This document shows positions 28,881 to 39,060 of a DNA stretch of 64,000 nt, in pieces (position 1 is the stretch's first letter; each line of letters opens with the position of its first letter). Source of the stretch: Epiperipatus broadwayi (Eukaryota; Onychophora; Udeonychophora; Euonychophora; Peripatidae); NCBI GenBank assembly GCA_028023455.1, contig JAQFVV010000516.1, positions 64,001 to 128,000 on the forward strand, in the 5' to 3' direction. The translations under genes were made by a program, and so were the position numbers. Below the pieces are notes generated by a model that saw only the letters and a list, made by a program, of their open reading frames with translations, searched no databases and was not told the DNA's origin.

Positions 28881-28983
28881 TATAGTTAGAGATAGTGAAT
28901 ACTAACTACTCTGACGTTTGTGTAAACAAAACATACGCTTGATTGGCAGTCTTGATAGGACGCCATCTGTGGACATATATATA

Positions 28984-29076
28984 TATTAATGTGGCTCTGA
29001 AGAAGATTGCAGAACATTTGAAACATTACAAGATTATGCATGAATATAGGTCGATAACAGTTTTTTGCTAAAAAGT
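28984..29076 (+). repeat. Right copy of 93-bp direct repeat flanking the ribozyme array
   Basis: This is the partner of 26741-26833 in the same orientation, separated from the array by a TA run. It reads CTGAAGAAGATTGCAGAAC then TTTGAAAC. Confidence 0.9.
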
Positions 29077-31207
29077 ACCCATTCAGCTTTGTTGGTATAT
29101 GATATAATAAATATATGATTAAAATTTTAGTCCAACTAATAAGCTAGTCGTTTGCTTTTTATCAAAACTACTTATACTTTTAATTATATAGTTTTTTTTT
29201 TCTATATGTAATTTTAGTTGATGGAATATAGGTGAAGATATATATGATAAAAGCATATGAAAGAAAATAATAATTCCAATATTTACAGGATATACTCCCT
29301 CTCCCCAAGATATGTGCATATACAAATGGAATATATTTTATAACTTTCTGAATTTACATTAGGTTTTCAATTTTACAGGATGGAAAGTATCTGTTTGTAT
29401 TTGCAAGTATGGTAGAGTATATAACCTATGCACTTTTTATAATTATTGAGACTATGTTTATTTTATAATGTAGACATTCTACCAGAAGTTTTATATTGTT
29501 TCACAACAATATAATTTGGACCTATAATGTATAGAAAACAATCAACTATGCCCATACGCATAGCAACTCCATAACAATGTCTCTGTAAGTTAAACTCAAC
29601 ATAAAATATGCAAACATTGTGATAATCAATATACAAAAGATATTAGAGCACAAAGAACAACAAAAAAACTTAAAATTAAAGAAAATCTATCTAATTGATT
29701 AATTGGTAAAATATTAATATTTGATACATAATGTTGCTATTTATTTATGAATATAAAAAACAACAGCAAATGAACGTACTTTTAAGTAGGAATTAGTATT
29801 ATTATCAGAACTGACTTGGTGCAAACATTAACCGTTACATTATTGCTTTGTAAAATGATAAAAAATGGACTCCTAACTGCAATGCCATTTATATATATAT
29901 ATATATATTTCTACAAAAACTTGTTTAGAAAAACATATAAAATAATGATTACATTTGTTGATCAATGTTTTTAAGTACGAAATATTTATAATATATATTA
30001 AATACATTCTTTAATAGAAGAGGAATTACCATAATTTTTTACTACCTATCCTAATCAATTCAAACTTACAGATTTGAATTCAACTGCATATCCCGTTATA
30101 ATATATTTTCTTTTTCCTTTTTGATGCAGATTAATAATGGTCAACTAAATGTAAATCCATTTATGATAATCCATAATTTAACAATAAATAGATGATAGTT
30201 TATGGTTGGTTTTAAAAATAACTAGATCTTGTTTTCTTCTTTCTAAAATATCCCATTGAATTTCAAAAACAATAAATATTATCTAATATAGTATAATTAA
30301 TTTTATTTCCAAAAATCAAAACTTTATTCACATTTTAGAGTAGATCAAGAGAAATCAATGACAACATAAAATTAGGTGAATAATAAAGTCTCAATGAATA
30401 CATATAAATATGGTATGCGAACAATCATTATAAAGAAATCAAATGTTGGATTAGGCCATGAAGCATGGCATAATATATATAACATGATTGAAATATAAAG
30501 GATGTAAAATATATATACAAATTTGATGAATTTTTATAAGACAAAATAAGATTTTAAAAAAAAATAATGAAAGTAATACATTAAATCAATAACGTAGTAT
30601 CAAGAGTTACATAAAAGAAATATGATAGGTAAATTAATGCAAATAAAAGAGAAAACCAAAATCAAAGGTTCCACTAAGGCCTTAAGGCAATGCATTATAT
30701 ACATCATCTACTAGAGATACAGAGGAAGTCAAAGCTATATATAAGGTTTCAAATTCCATTGATTAATGACTTGCTTGGCTTAAAGGCAAATGAGGACCAT
30801 AACAATATTTAAGAGTTGATATATAAAAGGAACTATTAGGAATCGCTAATTAGGATATATAAGTAAATTAATTATAAAGCATAGCACCAATGCAAAATAT
30901 ATGTAATAAATACATAGGGTACATAAAATATCTAAATAGTTATAGTTCAAATCATTAATAGATAAAATATGGGATACATTATTCATTCAGTAGATGGGAG
31001 AAGGTTGAGGTCTTAGGTCATGGAACAGCATGAGTCAAGTCTATAGCATCATCTGGCTCCAGATCTTGTCTGCCAGCCAAGGCTGACAAGCTCATTTACC
31101 CTAATCTTTTATCTTGTAGAGGGACTTAAAAAATCTATTAACTATTGAGACATCACAGCTATGATCAAATATCATACTACATCTGGCAGTCCAAATTGAG
31201 AAGTTAA
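29077..31207. other. AT-rich intergenic DNA
   Basis: No reading frame or RNA gene was recognised. A short TA tract lies at 29891-29909. From about 31010 to 31330 composition is more GC-rich, with TGTCTGCCAGCCAAGGCTGACA forming a small hairpin near 31068. Confidence 0.5.
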
Positions 31208-31220
31208 TGAAAGTGGCCAG
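31208..31220. mobile_element. Left end of a MITE split by a hAT insertion
   Basis: TGAAAGTGGCCAG is the mirror of CTGGCCACTTTCA at 36065-36077, the far end of the MITE at 35832-36077. The hAT element sits between this fragment and the rest of the MITE, with GTGGCCAG present on both sides of it. Confidence 0.6.
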
Positions 31221-31579
31221 CCGGCGGAAGCGGGCATGCAACGTATGCTAGGCATGCGGGCGCTGGCAGAAGGAGGCACCATCACTGAGAGATTAGCATC
31301 TGAAAAAGAAGGCGCCATCCCTGAGAAATTAAAACTCTACTAACAAAAATACTCACATTTGAAGAATATTATTCTCAAATGTTTATTTACAAAAATTATT
31401 GAGAGTAGATTATTGAAAATCATATGAAGTCATATTATATCTTATTAAATGACACACACAAGCAGGCCTGCACACAAGCTCTGCTTAATATTAAAAATAT
31501 AAAACAATCAAATCTATTATTTATCATGAACAATAAACTAAACATAAAGTTTATTATATTACAAATTTCATATTGTAAT

Positions 31580-31581
<2 letters not shown>

Positions 31582-31620
<39 letters not shown>
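31582..31620. repeat. (TA)n tract
   Basis: About 19 uninterrupted TA units in the hAT 5' region. Confidence 0.95.
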
Positions 31621-31625
<5 letters not shown>

Positions 31626-32285
31626 GCTTATAGTAAACTATAAGTAACTTTCTGCTAGCAAATATATAAATAAACACACACTAAAAGTATTATAAATTAG
31701 AACTTATGTATGTATATGCGTATATATATATATATTAGATCATGTACATAATTTTGAAATCGTAAGAAACGATTATAATATTGCAAAATAAAACATTTTC
31801 TAATTTTTTATTTAAATAATAATTTGATATAAATATTCGAACGTGTATGTAATATATATTATAGGTATAATTCCAGTAAACTTAATATAATTTTCAGTTT
31901 ACTTTTTATTTTATATATTTTAATTATTGTCAAAAGTCTATTTTTTCTGCATACTAATTAGGTTTGCAAATTAATTACATATGTTTGCTTATGATGTTTA
32001 TCGCAAATTTTAAAATCTTAGTAAGAACTTGTAAACAATAATTATAATCCCAGGAAATTTTCTATTGAAATCGCAAATCAGGCCTGGCAGGCCACCTGTG
32101 TTAATTAGAAAAATATATGATAACAAAAGAAAATCTTGCCAATGGTAAAACTAAAATGTTCAATCAAGCGTAAAAAACTGGACACTTGAGTTATTTTAAA
32201 ACCTGACCATTTTTAATGTCAATGGCTGAATATTTCCAATTTATTAGCTGCCTTTTTTAGGTAAACAAGTTAAACAACTTCTTCC

Positions 32286-32309
32286 AGATCGGAAGAGCGT
32301 CGTGTAGGG
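32286..32309 (+). other. Illumina TruSeq adapter sequence (assembly contaminant)
   Basis: Twenty-four consecutive bases, starting AGATCGGAAGAGCGTCGTGT, match the Illumina TruSeq universal adapter read-through. Homology ends after the GGG that follows. A 24-base chance match is negligible in a 64-kb window, so this is non-biological sequence. Confidence 0.9.
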
Positions 32310-32483
32310 CAAGAAGTAATTTGTGTTGGACATCTAAATTAGCGATATATAATCTTAAGTATTAAGATACATGATGTAAATATATAAATTAGAGTCCGTA
32401 TTTATTTATTTATTACATTTGAAAATTATTTTAAAGTGGCGTTCATGAGTAAAAGTAATATGGAATCAAAAACTAAGAAAAAA

Positions 32484-32495
32484 CTCTTCCGATCT
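32484..32495 (+). other. Illumina adapter 3' end (assembly contaminant)
   Basis: CTCTTCCGATCT is the 3' end of the Illumina adapter/PCR primer in the orientation that precedes an insert. It lies 174 bases from the other adapter fragment and sits inside the transposase N-terminal coding region, where it coincides with a frame change. Confidence 0.75.
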
Positions 32496-32635
32496 ACAAA
32501 ATCGTAAACGCCAAGCTGAAAAAATAGCAAACATTAAAAAACAAAGTGGATCACTTAATAAATATCTTAAAATATCAACTGCTTCTGAAATAGCTTATAC
32601 TCAACAAGAACCAGAACCATGCACATCATCTAGTT

Positions 32636-33559
32636 AGATCGGGAACTGTTGAAAATATTGAACAAGATTTTAGTAAGAAACAGTTAAGTGACAACAAAGT
32701 CATTGTGCCAATATCATATCAAATGTGTACAAATTTAGAAGATCCAGCTGAATGGAATAAAATCGATGACAAACTACGTGTTATTTTAGTAGAAATGGGG
32801 CCTGTTCAAAAGAAAGATATTATATATCCGAACGATGTACATGGCCGTAAATTTTCTGATGTATATTATAATAGAAAAATGGAAAACGGAGTAGTTTTTC
32901 GAAAATGGCTTATTTATTCCGAAATTTTGAACTCTGTGTTTTGCTTTTGTTGCAAAGTTTTTGGATCTACTGAATCTAGCCTCATAGAAGGATACAATAA
33001 TTGGAGAAATTTAAGTACAACTTTACACAGACATGAAACTAGTATGGCTCACATGAAAAGTTTATTGAATTGGAATGAACTTGAGAAAAGATTAAAAAAC
33101 AAAATTACTATTGATTGTCAATCTCAAAATTTATATGAAATGGAAAAGAAACATTGGAGGAGTGTTTTGGAACAGCTGATTGAAATTATCAAATTCCTTG
33201 GTAGTCAAAATTTAGCATTTCGCAGATCATCTGATAAATTATACGAAAAAAATAACGGAAATTTTTTAAAATTAATTGAATTATTTGCGAAGTTTGATCC
33301 CGTTATGGAAAATCATGTTGAGAGGGCCCTAGATCAAAACAATAGAGTACATTATTTGAGCAAAGATAGCCAAAATGAATTATTGGAAATTTTAAGTACA
33401 GCAATTAGGGAAACAATTTTATTATCGATAAAGAAATCCAAATATTATTCTATTATTTTAGATTGTACACCAGATGCAAGTAAAACTGAACAAATGACCA
33501 TAATTATTCGCTTGTTTTTTGTAATAATGGAACGGTTAAAATTAGAGAAAACTTTTTAG
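32636..33559 (+). pseudogene. hAT transposase fragment: zinc finger and DUF4371 region
   Basis: This is the longest intact frame of the element. It is open upstream of a GTG at 32705 and no in-frame ATG marks a true start, because the natural start lies upstream in another frame. It holds the C-x-C-C...H...H zinc finger, then the conserved FLGSQNLAFRR stretch of ZMYM1-like hAT proteins, and the DUF4371 motif around YYSIILDCTPD, whose D is a likely catalytic acid. It ends at a frameshift near 33515 that leads to TAG at 33557. Confidence 0.8.
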
Positions 33560-33683
33560 GTTTCATAGATATAACAGATTCCACTGGACGAGGTTTATGT
33601 ACAACAATAATTGAACAACTGGAAAAATGGAAGATTCCCATTGAAGACATGCGTGGTCAAAGGGGTATGATAATGGGGCCAAC

Positions 33684-34396
33684 ATGAAAGGCAAAAAGGC
33701 TGGACTTCAAAATTTGATTTTAACCAAAAACCCTTGTGCATTTTACGTACCATGTGCTGCTCATTCTTTAAACTTAATCATAAACGATGCCGCCAAAGTC
33801 AATGTAGATACAATTGGTTTTTTGCAATTGTTCAAAAAATATACAATTTTTTTTCATCATCTTATAAACGGTGGTCAATCCTTTTAAAATTTATTAAAAC
33901 TTTAACTCTAAAACAACCATCAGAAACATGATGGGAAAGCAGAATTGATGCAATCCGGCCTCTACAGTATCAGTTGGGTGAAATTTATGATGCACTCTAT
34001 GAAATAATGAACAACGAATCTTTTAATAGAGAAATTCAACATGAAGCTCAATCACTCTGCACTAACCTTAAGGATTACAAATTTATTTGTTCTTTAATAA
34101 TTTGGCATGATATATTAAATAGAATAAATCCTGTCAGTAAAATGCTCCAAAATGTAAATATGAATGCTTCACTTGCTTTAGAATCGATCGCAAATCTAAA
34201 TAAATTTTTACGAAAATATCGATCAGATTCAAATTTCAAAAACATTCTCAAAATTGCAGATGAACTTAGTGAAGAGGTTGATGGAGAGAAAGAATTTAAA
34301 ACTGCCAAAGAAGTTCGACAACAGAAAAAACTCGTCAATTTGATTACGAGCATCAGGACTAAACACCTCAAATACCTGAAGAAAAATTTAAAATAA
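33684..34396 (+). pseudogene. hAT transposase fragment: catalytic-core middle part
   Basis: Two adjoining frames. The first (33684-33887, continued in the next frame to 33931) carries NGANMKGKK at its edge and CAAHSLNLIIND, the conserved cysteine-histidine stretch after the second catalytic region. A TGA at 33929 interrupts the expected ETRWESRID-like motif; the frame then runs 33932-34396 with the helical domain that precedes the dimerisation region and ends at a single-base frameshift. Confidence 0.75.
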
Positions 34397-34398
34397 AC

Positions 34399-34937
34399 AT
34401 GTTTTTTACACTTTTAGATGTAGCGATTAATTCTTTAACAGAACGCTTTGAACTCCTCGAAGCATGTTATAATAATTTCAATTTTCTATATAAAATATCA
34501 GAAATTAATAAGAGCGAGTTACAAGCAAAATGCAAAGATTTAGAAAATATTTTGAAATTTGATAACAGTAAAGATATTAATGCTACAGATTTATTCGACG
34601 AATTATGTGCTTTTCGAGATATTTTTCAAAAGGATTTTTTAAATTCTCAAAACCCTTTCGAAACACTTAATTTTATAGTTTCTAATAATTTATCTATGCC
34701 AAACTTATCAATAGCTTTAAGAATATTATTAACATTACCTGTTAGTGTTGCAAGCTGTGAACGCTCTTTTTCTAAGTTAAAATTAATTAAAACTTACTTG
34801 AGAACAACTATGTCACAAAAAACGGCTTGTTAATTTGGTATTAATTGCTATTGAAAATGATATTTGTGCAGAACTGGAAATAAATACAATCATATCAAGG
34901 TTTATTAATATGAAGTCAAGGAGTATAAAATTATTAT
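34399..34937 (+). pseudogene. hAT transposase C-terminal dimerisation domain
   Basis: The frame runs to 34833. SIALRILLTLPVSVASCERS is the diagnostic hAT C-terminal motif, followed by FSKLKLIKTYLR. After a one-base shift at about 34832 the coding sequence continues as RLVNLVLIAIENDI to 34937, giving the natural C-terminus. The domain mediates multimerisation of hAT transposases. Confidence 0.85.
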
Positions 34938-35297
34938 AATTATAACATGTTTTGTAATGCATTTACTTTTTTTAACTGTATTTTCTTTTTTTTTAATATT
35001 AAAAATTATTTATTTACATTGCCTTGTTTGTTTCCCTTAGAAAGATTTTGTACACTAATATTTATAACATGTAGGTGGTATACATTAAAGTGACCAGATT
35101 TTAACATTGGTAAAACGGAACACCATTGACCGGGGAGGGGGGGCTGATTAAAAATTTGGTTTATATCATATGGAGCGTTTATATAGATATAGCGTACATT
35201 AATAATAATAAATTAAATATGTATGTTTGTAATATTATCTTTTTTTAAAATTATTTCATTTATAAATTGTAAATTTATTATTAAATTTGCTAATATT

Positions 35298-35689
35298 TGC
35301 ATAAATTTAGAGGTTAGAAAAATTAGCAAAAATTTTAAAAATAATGGGTTTGTTAAAAACAGACAGTGACGCAAATAATAAATATGAAATTTAAAAAAAA
35401 AAAAATATTTGAGATTAAAATATGTAAATGTTTTTCGAAAATTATTTTAAACATTTAAATATTTTAATCTCAAACATTTTTTTTTTTCATTTATTATATA
35501 TATATATATATATATTTGAATCACTCTGTTTATTTTTAACAAACACATTATTTTTAAAATTTCTGCAAATTTTTCTAACATCTAAATTTGCCGTGTTAAA
35601 TTATATATTATTTCATACAAACCGTTTGTATGAAATAATATATAATTTAACAATCAATTTTATGCTATTTTTGATATCAAAAATAGCAT
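35298..35689. repeat. Three consecutive palindromes in the hAT 3' subterminal region
   Basis: First, an imperfect inverted repeat with arms of about 140 bases (~35298-35437 and ~35441-35592; TATTTGAGATTAAAATAT mirrored by ATATTTTAATCTCAAACA). Second, 35595-35651 with 28-bp perfect arms around a single C at 35623. Third, 35662-35689, a perfect 28-bp palindrome centred on GATATC. hAT ends usually carry short subterminal motifs rather than nested hairpins of this size; these may be secondary MITE insertions. Confidence 0.8.
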
Positions 35690-35831
35690 TACATCGTGCA
35701 TTCTTTCTAAAAATCATGACTTTTTTAAAACGCCACGGGACACGGTCGGGTCACCTTAGTAAACATACATATTGACAGGGGTGCCAAAATCAAATTTGCA
35801 TGCGGGCGCCTAGTACCCAGCGCCGGCCCTG

Positions 35832-36077
35832 GTGGCCAGTCTTATTTTTCCGAAGTGACCTTTTTTAATTACGTCATTAAGAGAAATGTTAGCAGGATCA
35901 TTGCCATTCATCCAGTTTAATGCAAGGTTCCATTGACAACATTCTGAGATAATGAGGTTTGTGGATTTACTCCAGAACTTTGATTAGACCGGATAAATGG
36001 CAATGATTCTGCTAACATTGCTCTTAACACTGCAATTAAAAAAAGTCAATTTGGAAAAATAAGACTGGCCACTTTCA
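35832..36077. mobile_element. Foldback MITE (right part, interrupted by hAT)
   Basis: The terminal repeats GTGGCCAGTCTTATTTTTCC and its mirror GGAAAAATAAGACTGGCCAC are followed inward by a long imperfect inverted repeat, including AATGTTAGCAGGATCATTGC and its mirror GCAATGATTCTGCTAACATT. The arms are about 100 bases. The missing left 13 bases lie at 31208-31220 beyond the hAT element. There is no coding capacity. Confidence 0.75.
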
Positions 36078-37535
36078 AAACTAAGCCTTATTTTAAAAAA
36101 CCATGTGTTTTCAAATAAAAAATAAACAAATAAAAAGAAAACACCTTAGAACAATGTTTATTGTTTGATTGATCTTATATGCATGATAATTGCAAATAAA
36201 TTAGCATATAATTTTATAATTATTATAAATGAGAATATTTTAAAAGTGTTTATTATCCCATTAGTTGACTAAGATATAAACCTTTATGTAATATTTAGAC
36301 TATGAATTGTTAACCATGACAATATAAAGCTCATAAGACCAGTTTCAGAAAAATGTCATCAACTAGCAGCATTTCAATGTCACTAAATACAAATAAATGT
36401 TATTTCCGCTAAATAATGAAATAATAAGAGTTCTTAGAAGCATTCATTCTTAACATTATAAGATTAAACACTGTTATTTATTGATTACATAACTGAATGT
36501 GTGGTAAGCATATTTATTTATATAATATAGAATTTTCTAAGTGTATATGTGATTAGAATATATTTAAACTATGCTTAATAATTTTGTAAAAGTCAACACC
36601 ATAATGTTGCAAATTTTTTAAAGGAAAACAATATATTCTTTACACACACATTTATAAATGTATGTATGTAGATATAAACAAATATTAGATTACCTAGTTT
36701 CATCTTGCATTACCAATTTTAAATGATTCTTGTTTTGTAATGATGCCATTTTACTTATAATTATAAGGTGGATTATTTCCGTCATCAGTTTTACTTATTA
36801 AATGTTCTTAGAAAAAAATAAAACCTTATTTACCCTTTTCCAATTATATTTAATTACTTATTAATATTACAAAGGTTTACTAATTTGTGTGTTATTAATA
36901 ACGGTGGAATATATAAATATAGTTTCGATTTTTTAAAAATATTTACAACTTAAACTAGATGTTGAAAATAGTTTAACATATAATTACAAATTCTAATGAT
37001 ATCATTCTTTGTTTGTTTGTTTTTAAAAAATTGACTCTAATTTCTATCTATCCAGCATGTGTTTACAAGAAGTTTTTTAAATTATAAAATGCATTATATT
37101 TAATAATAATCTATGTTTCATAAAATTAAGTGAAATCTGTTTAATATAAATAAGATTTAAACCTTTTCTGATTTATAGTTAGCATTGTTGAAGCTTGGTA
37201 CAGTTGATAGAAAAAGTTTTCTTGAAACATTTGTTATGAATCCTGTATTGTTATAGTTCATAATTTGACTTTGTATAGCATCTTATATCATTGTTAAATA
37301 ATGAGTTAATTAAATGTCCTTAAATACATTTATTTGTAATATTATAAAATATAACTATATAGCAAAATATTTATTATATAATTCGGTTTATTTTAAAAAT
37401 GTCAAACTGCATACATATATAAACATATGAAAAATTTAATGTTTTTATCATTCATTTATTATAACATTTTTCAGAGATATACCATTAAGTCTTTTTGGAT
37501 ATTTTTATTTAATACTTAAAATTAATTTTATTCAG
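36078..37535. other. AT-rich intergenic or intronic DNA
   Basis: No exon or repeat was recognised. If the exon at 37536 is real, this is its upstream intron. Confidence 0.45.
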
Positions 37536-37674
37536 AGCCTAATTCTTGCCCTCATTGTAACATCCCTTGCATAGAAGAATTCTATTCTGCTACTTTATCC
37601 TACTCTCAATTAAATGCTTTTGAGGAAACTTCAAGATTAGCACAGAAGTACAATACAGACATCAATTATTTAAT
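37536..37674 (+). CDS. Internal exon, DEG/ENaC (pickpocket-like) channel, cysteine-rich part
   Basis: The acceptor TTTTATTCAG lies directly before 37536 and the donor AT|GTAAGT directly after 37674. The 139-nt exon has two leading bases, 45 codons and two trailing bases. The peptide reads PNSCPHCNIPCIEEFYSATL, then SYSQLNAFEETSRLAQKYN. A C-x2-C-x3-C cluster followed by an acidic-Tyr-Ser beta strand resembles the extracellular cysteine-rich region of arthropod pickpocket sodium channels (CLPxCxExxYxxxxS), just before the strand leading to the second membrane helix. Composition is much less AT-biased than its surroundings. Neither the membrane helices nor other exons were found nearby. Exon status is fairly secure; family assignment is tentative. 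Confidence 0.5.
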
Positions 37675-38082
37675 GTAAGTATTTCAGATTAACTTTGTGT
37701 TTTAGTAATTTATAAAAATATTAATTTTCTAAATAATATAAAATGACTTTTGATATATATATATATATATATATATTGAAGCAGTCAATGTCTAATCATC
37801 ATTGAGCTTCATGCTTAACCATCTACACTAACCTCCTATGGGGCCTGCAATTCAGACCTCTCTGTAAATATATACCATTCACCCACACACTGTATGCATA
37901 ATGATCCAAAAACATTAATAAAATATTTAGCAAAGTAAAACAGTAGGGTGAGTGATGCGTATATATATATATATATATATATGAACGAAGCAATGATTTT
38001 ATTTATTGGTGAATATTAGATGTTTTCTTTATATAATTGTAAATATCTTTTTATATATGTGTATTTAATTAAACTAGTGGAA
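37675..38082. other. Putative intron sequence with TA tracts
   Basis: After the GTAAGT donor the sequence is AT-rich, with TA runs at about 37755-37775 and 37959-37981. No further exon was recognised. Confidence 0.4.
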
Positions 38083-39060
38083 TGTAACGACAAAGAAAGA
38101 TGGGGAGGGCTTGAAATACTGAAATTATCTTTATCTATAGTCAGATTGTTTTCATTAATTAAAATTATAAATCTTAATTAAAATTCTTTTTTAGTTGTTT
38201 TCAAATCTCTAAAAATAGCTAAAATGGTATTTCCAGCCTTATCTGTTTTATTTTGTTAATTAAATATTTTACTAATCAAACATGTTTTTTTAATTAAGAG
38301 ATAGCTGTGGGCAACTGAGATTGCATTCTTGGTGGGATTAAGGTGGATAAAAAGGCCCATAGAACAAAAGAGTTGGAGTTTTTAGTTGACATTTTGGTCA
38401 GTTGAGTTGAGTTGAGTTCTTTTTCAGTCAGTTACTTTCGAAGGGTTTCAAGACCGTAACATTTTAAGAAGTCAAGAGAAGTTCCGTGCTATGAATTGTG
38501 AGTAGAAAAGAAGCGCTTTTTTTCTTCTTCTCTCGAAGAACTGTCTGCCTGCCACTGCCATGTTCCATCTAGCTGACCATACAACATGATTGCTTCTGAC
38601 TGCTGATTGCTAATGATGCTGCTATGCTGTTTTTTTTCCTTAGGTAACCTTTTAAAGTAGAACTGCTTTCATAAGTCAATACTTTTGTAATCTATAGTTC
38701 AACATTCATATCTTAATTTATATATTATTTTATAAGCTTCTGCTAATTTTGCTTTTAAACTCTCTCTCAGTAATCTTTTATTAATATAATGTATTTTAAC
38801 TTACCTTTCACGCTTAATTAAATTATATATATATAAATGTGGGCGATTCTATTAAGATTTTATGTATTTTGTTTAATGTATAAATATAATCTATTTTCTT
38901 TAATATGCCAAAATCGCTAAATTCGCGAGTAAGGGGGAAAATAATTGTTTTACTTGGAAAAAGAGTGGGCTTTATTTAAAACTTATCAATAAAGTTTTGT
39001 CTATATCAAATAGAAATTGCTCGCGAGTTTGGTTTCATTTTAAATTCATTATTCTTAAAG
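38083..39060 (+). mobile_element. Possible LTR-like segment with TATA promoter
   Basis: TGTAACGACAAAG at about 38086 resembles a Gypsy LTR start. GGATAAAAAGGCCC near 38342-38356 resembles a TATA box, followed about 40-60 bases later by a GTTGAGTTGAGTTGAGTT run at 38400-38418; an AATAAA occurs at 38989-38994. No right terminus, second copy or coding interior was identified. This could also be a genuine promoter. Confidence 0.2.

Larger units (their letters stand above)
26897..28976. mobile_element. Retrozyme-like tandem array of a 409-bp hammerhead-bearing unit
   Basis: Four direct units start at 26897, 27306, 27715 and 28124. The first three are exactly 409 bases; the fourth is 406 because of three single-base losses. 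From about 28530 to 28976 comes an inverted copy of one unit plus a partial overlap. Units differ by only a few substitutions, so the array is recently amplified or homogenised. No protein frame exists. Each unit encodes a type I hammerhead on the minus strand (plus strand for the inverted copy). TA runs lie at both ends, and a 93-bp direct repeat lies outside. Tandem copies of a few hundred bases each with a type I hammerhead are the hallmark of animal retrozymes and hammerhead satellites: transcripts self-cleave to monomers that can circularise. Mobility of this copy is inferred, not shown. Confidence 0.8.
32445..34937 (+). pseudogene. hAT transposase (ZMYM1-like type), frame-shifted
   Basis: Conceptual order: a lysine-rich N-terminus from ATG 32445; a TTF-type zinc finger at 32930-33060 (CFCCKVFG, then H and H in LHRHETSMAH); a DUF4371-like region at 33150-33560; the stretch NGANMKGKKAGLQNLI with VPCAAHSLNL at 33670-33775; and the C-terminal dimerisation domain at 34680-34937 (LTLPVSVASCERSFSKLKLI). 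hAT transposases cut and paste DNA with an RNase H-fold catalytic domain. Frame changes occur near 32490, 32635, 33515, 33670, 34396 and 34832, and a TGA replaces an expected residue at 33929-33931. The gene is dead; the N-terminal break coincides with adapter sequence, so some damage may be artefactual. Confidence 0.85.
31221..35831 (+). mobile_element. Degenerate hAT DNA transposon
   Basis: A ~4.6-kb element containing a frame-shifted hAT transposase at about 32445-34937. The right terminus ends GCGCCGGCCCTG, i.e. a CAGGGCCGGCGC-type terminal inverted repeat; the left end reads CAGCCGGCG with two bases missing. GTGGCCAG occurs at 31213-31220 and 35832-35839, an 8-bp target duplication (or a 5-bp GTGGC one if CAG belongs to the element). 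Both sides match the terminal repeat of one interrupted MITE, which fixes the insertion point. The 5' non-coding part includes a (TA)n tract and adapter-derived sequence; the 3' part has three consecutive palindromes. Confidence 0.7.

Noticed and set aside
32631-32645. AGATCGGGAACT as a third adapter fragment
   Set aside because: It matches the adapter for only eight bases and continues a plausible transposase frame.
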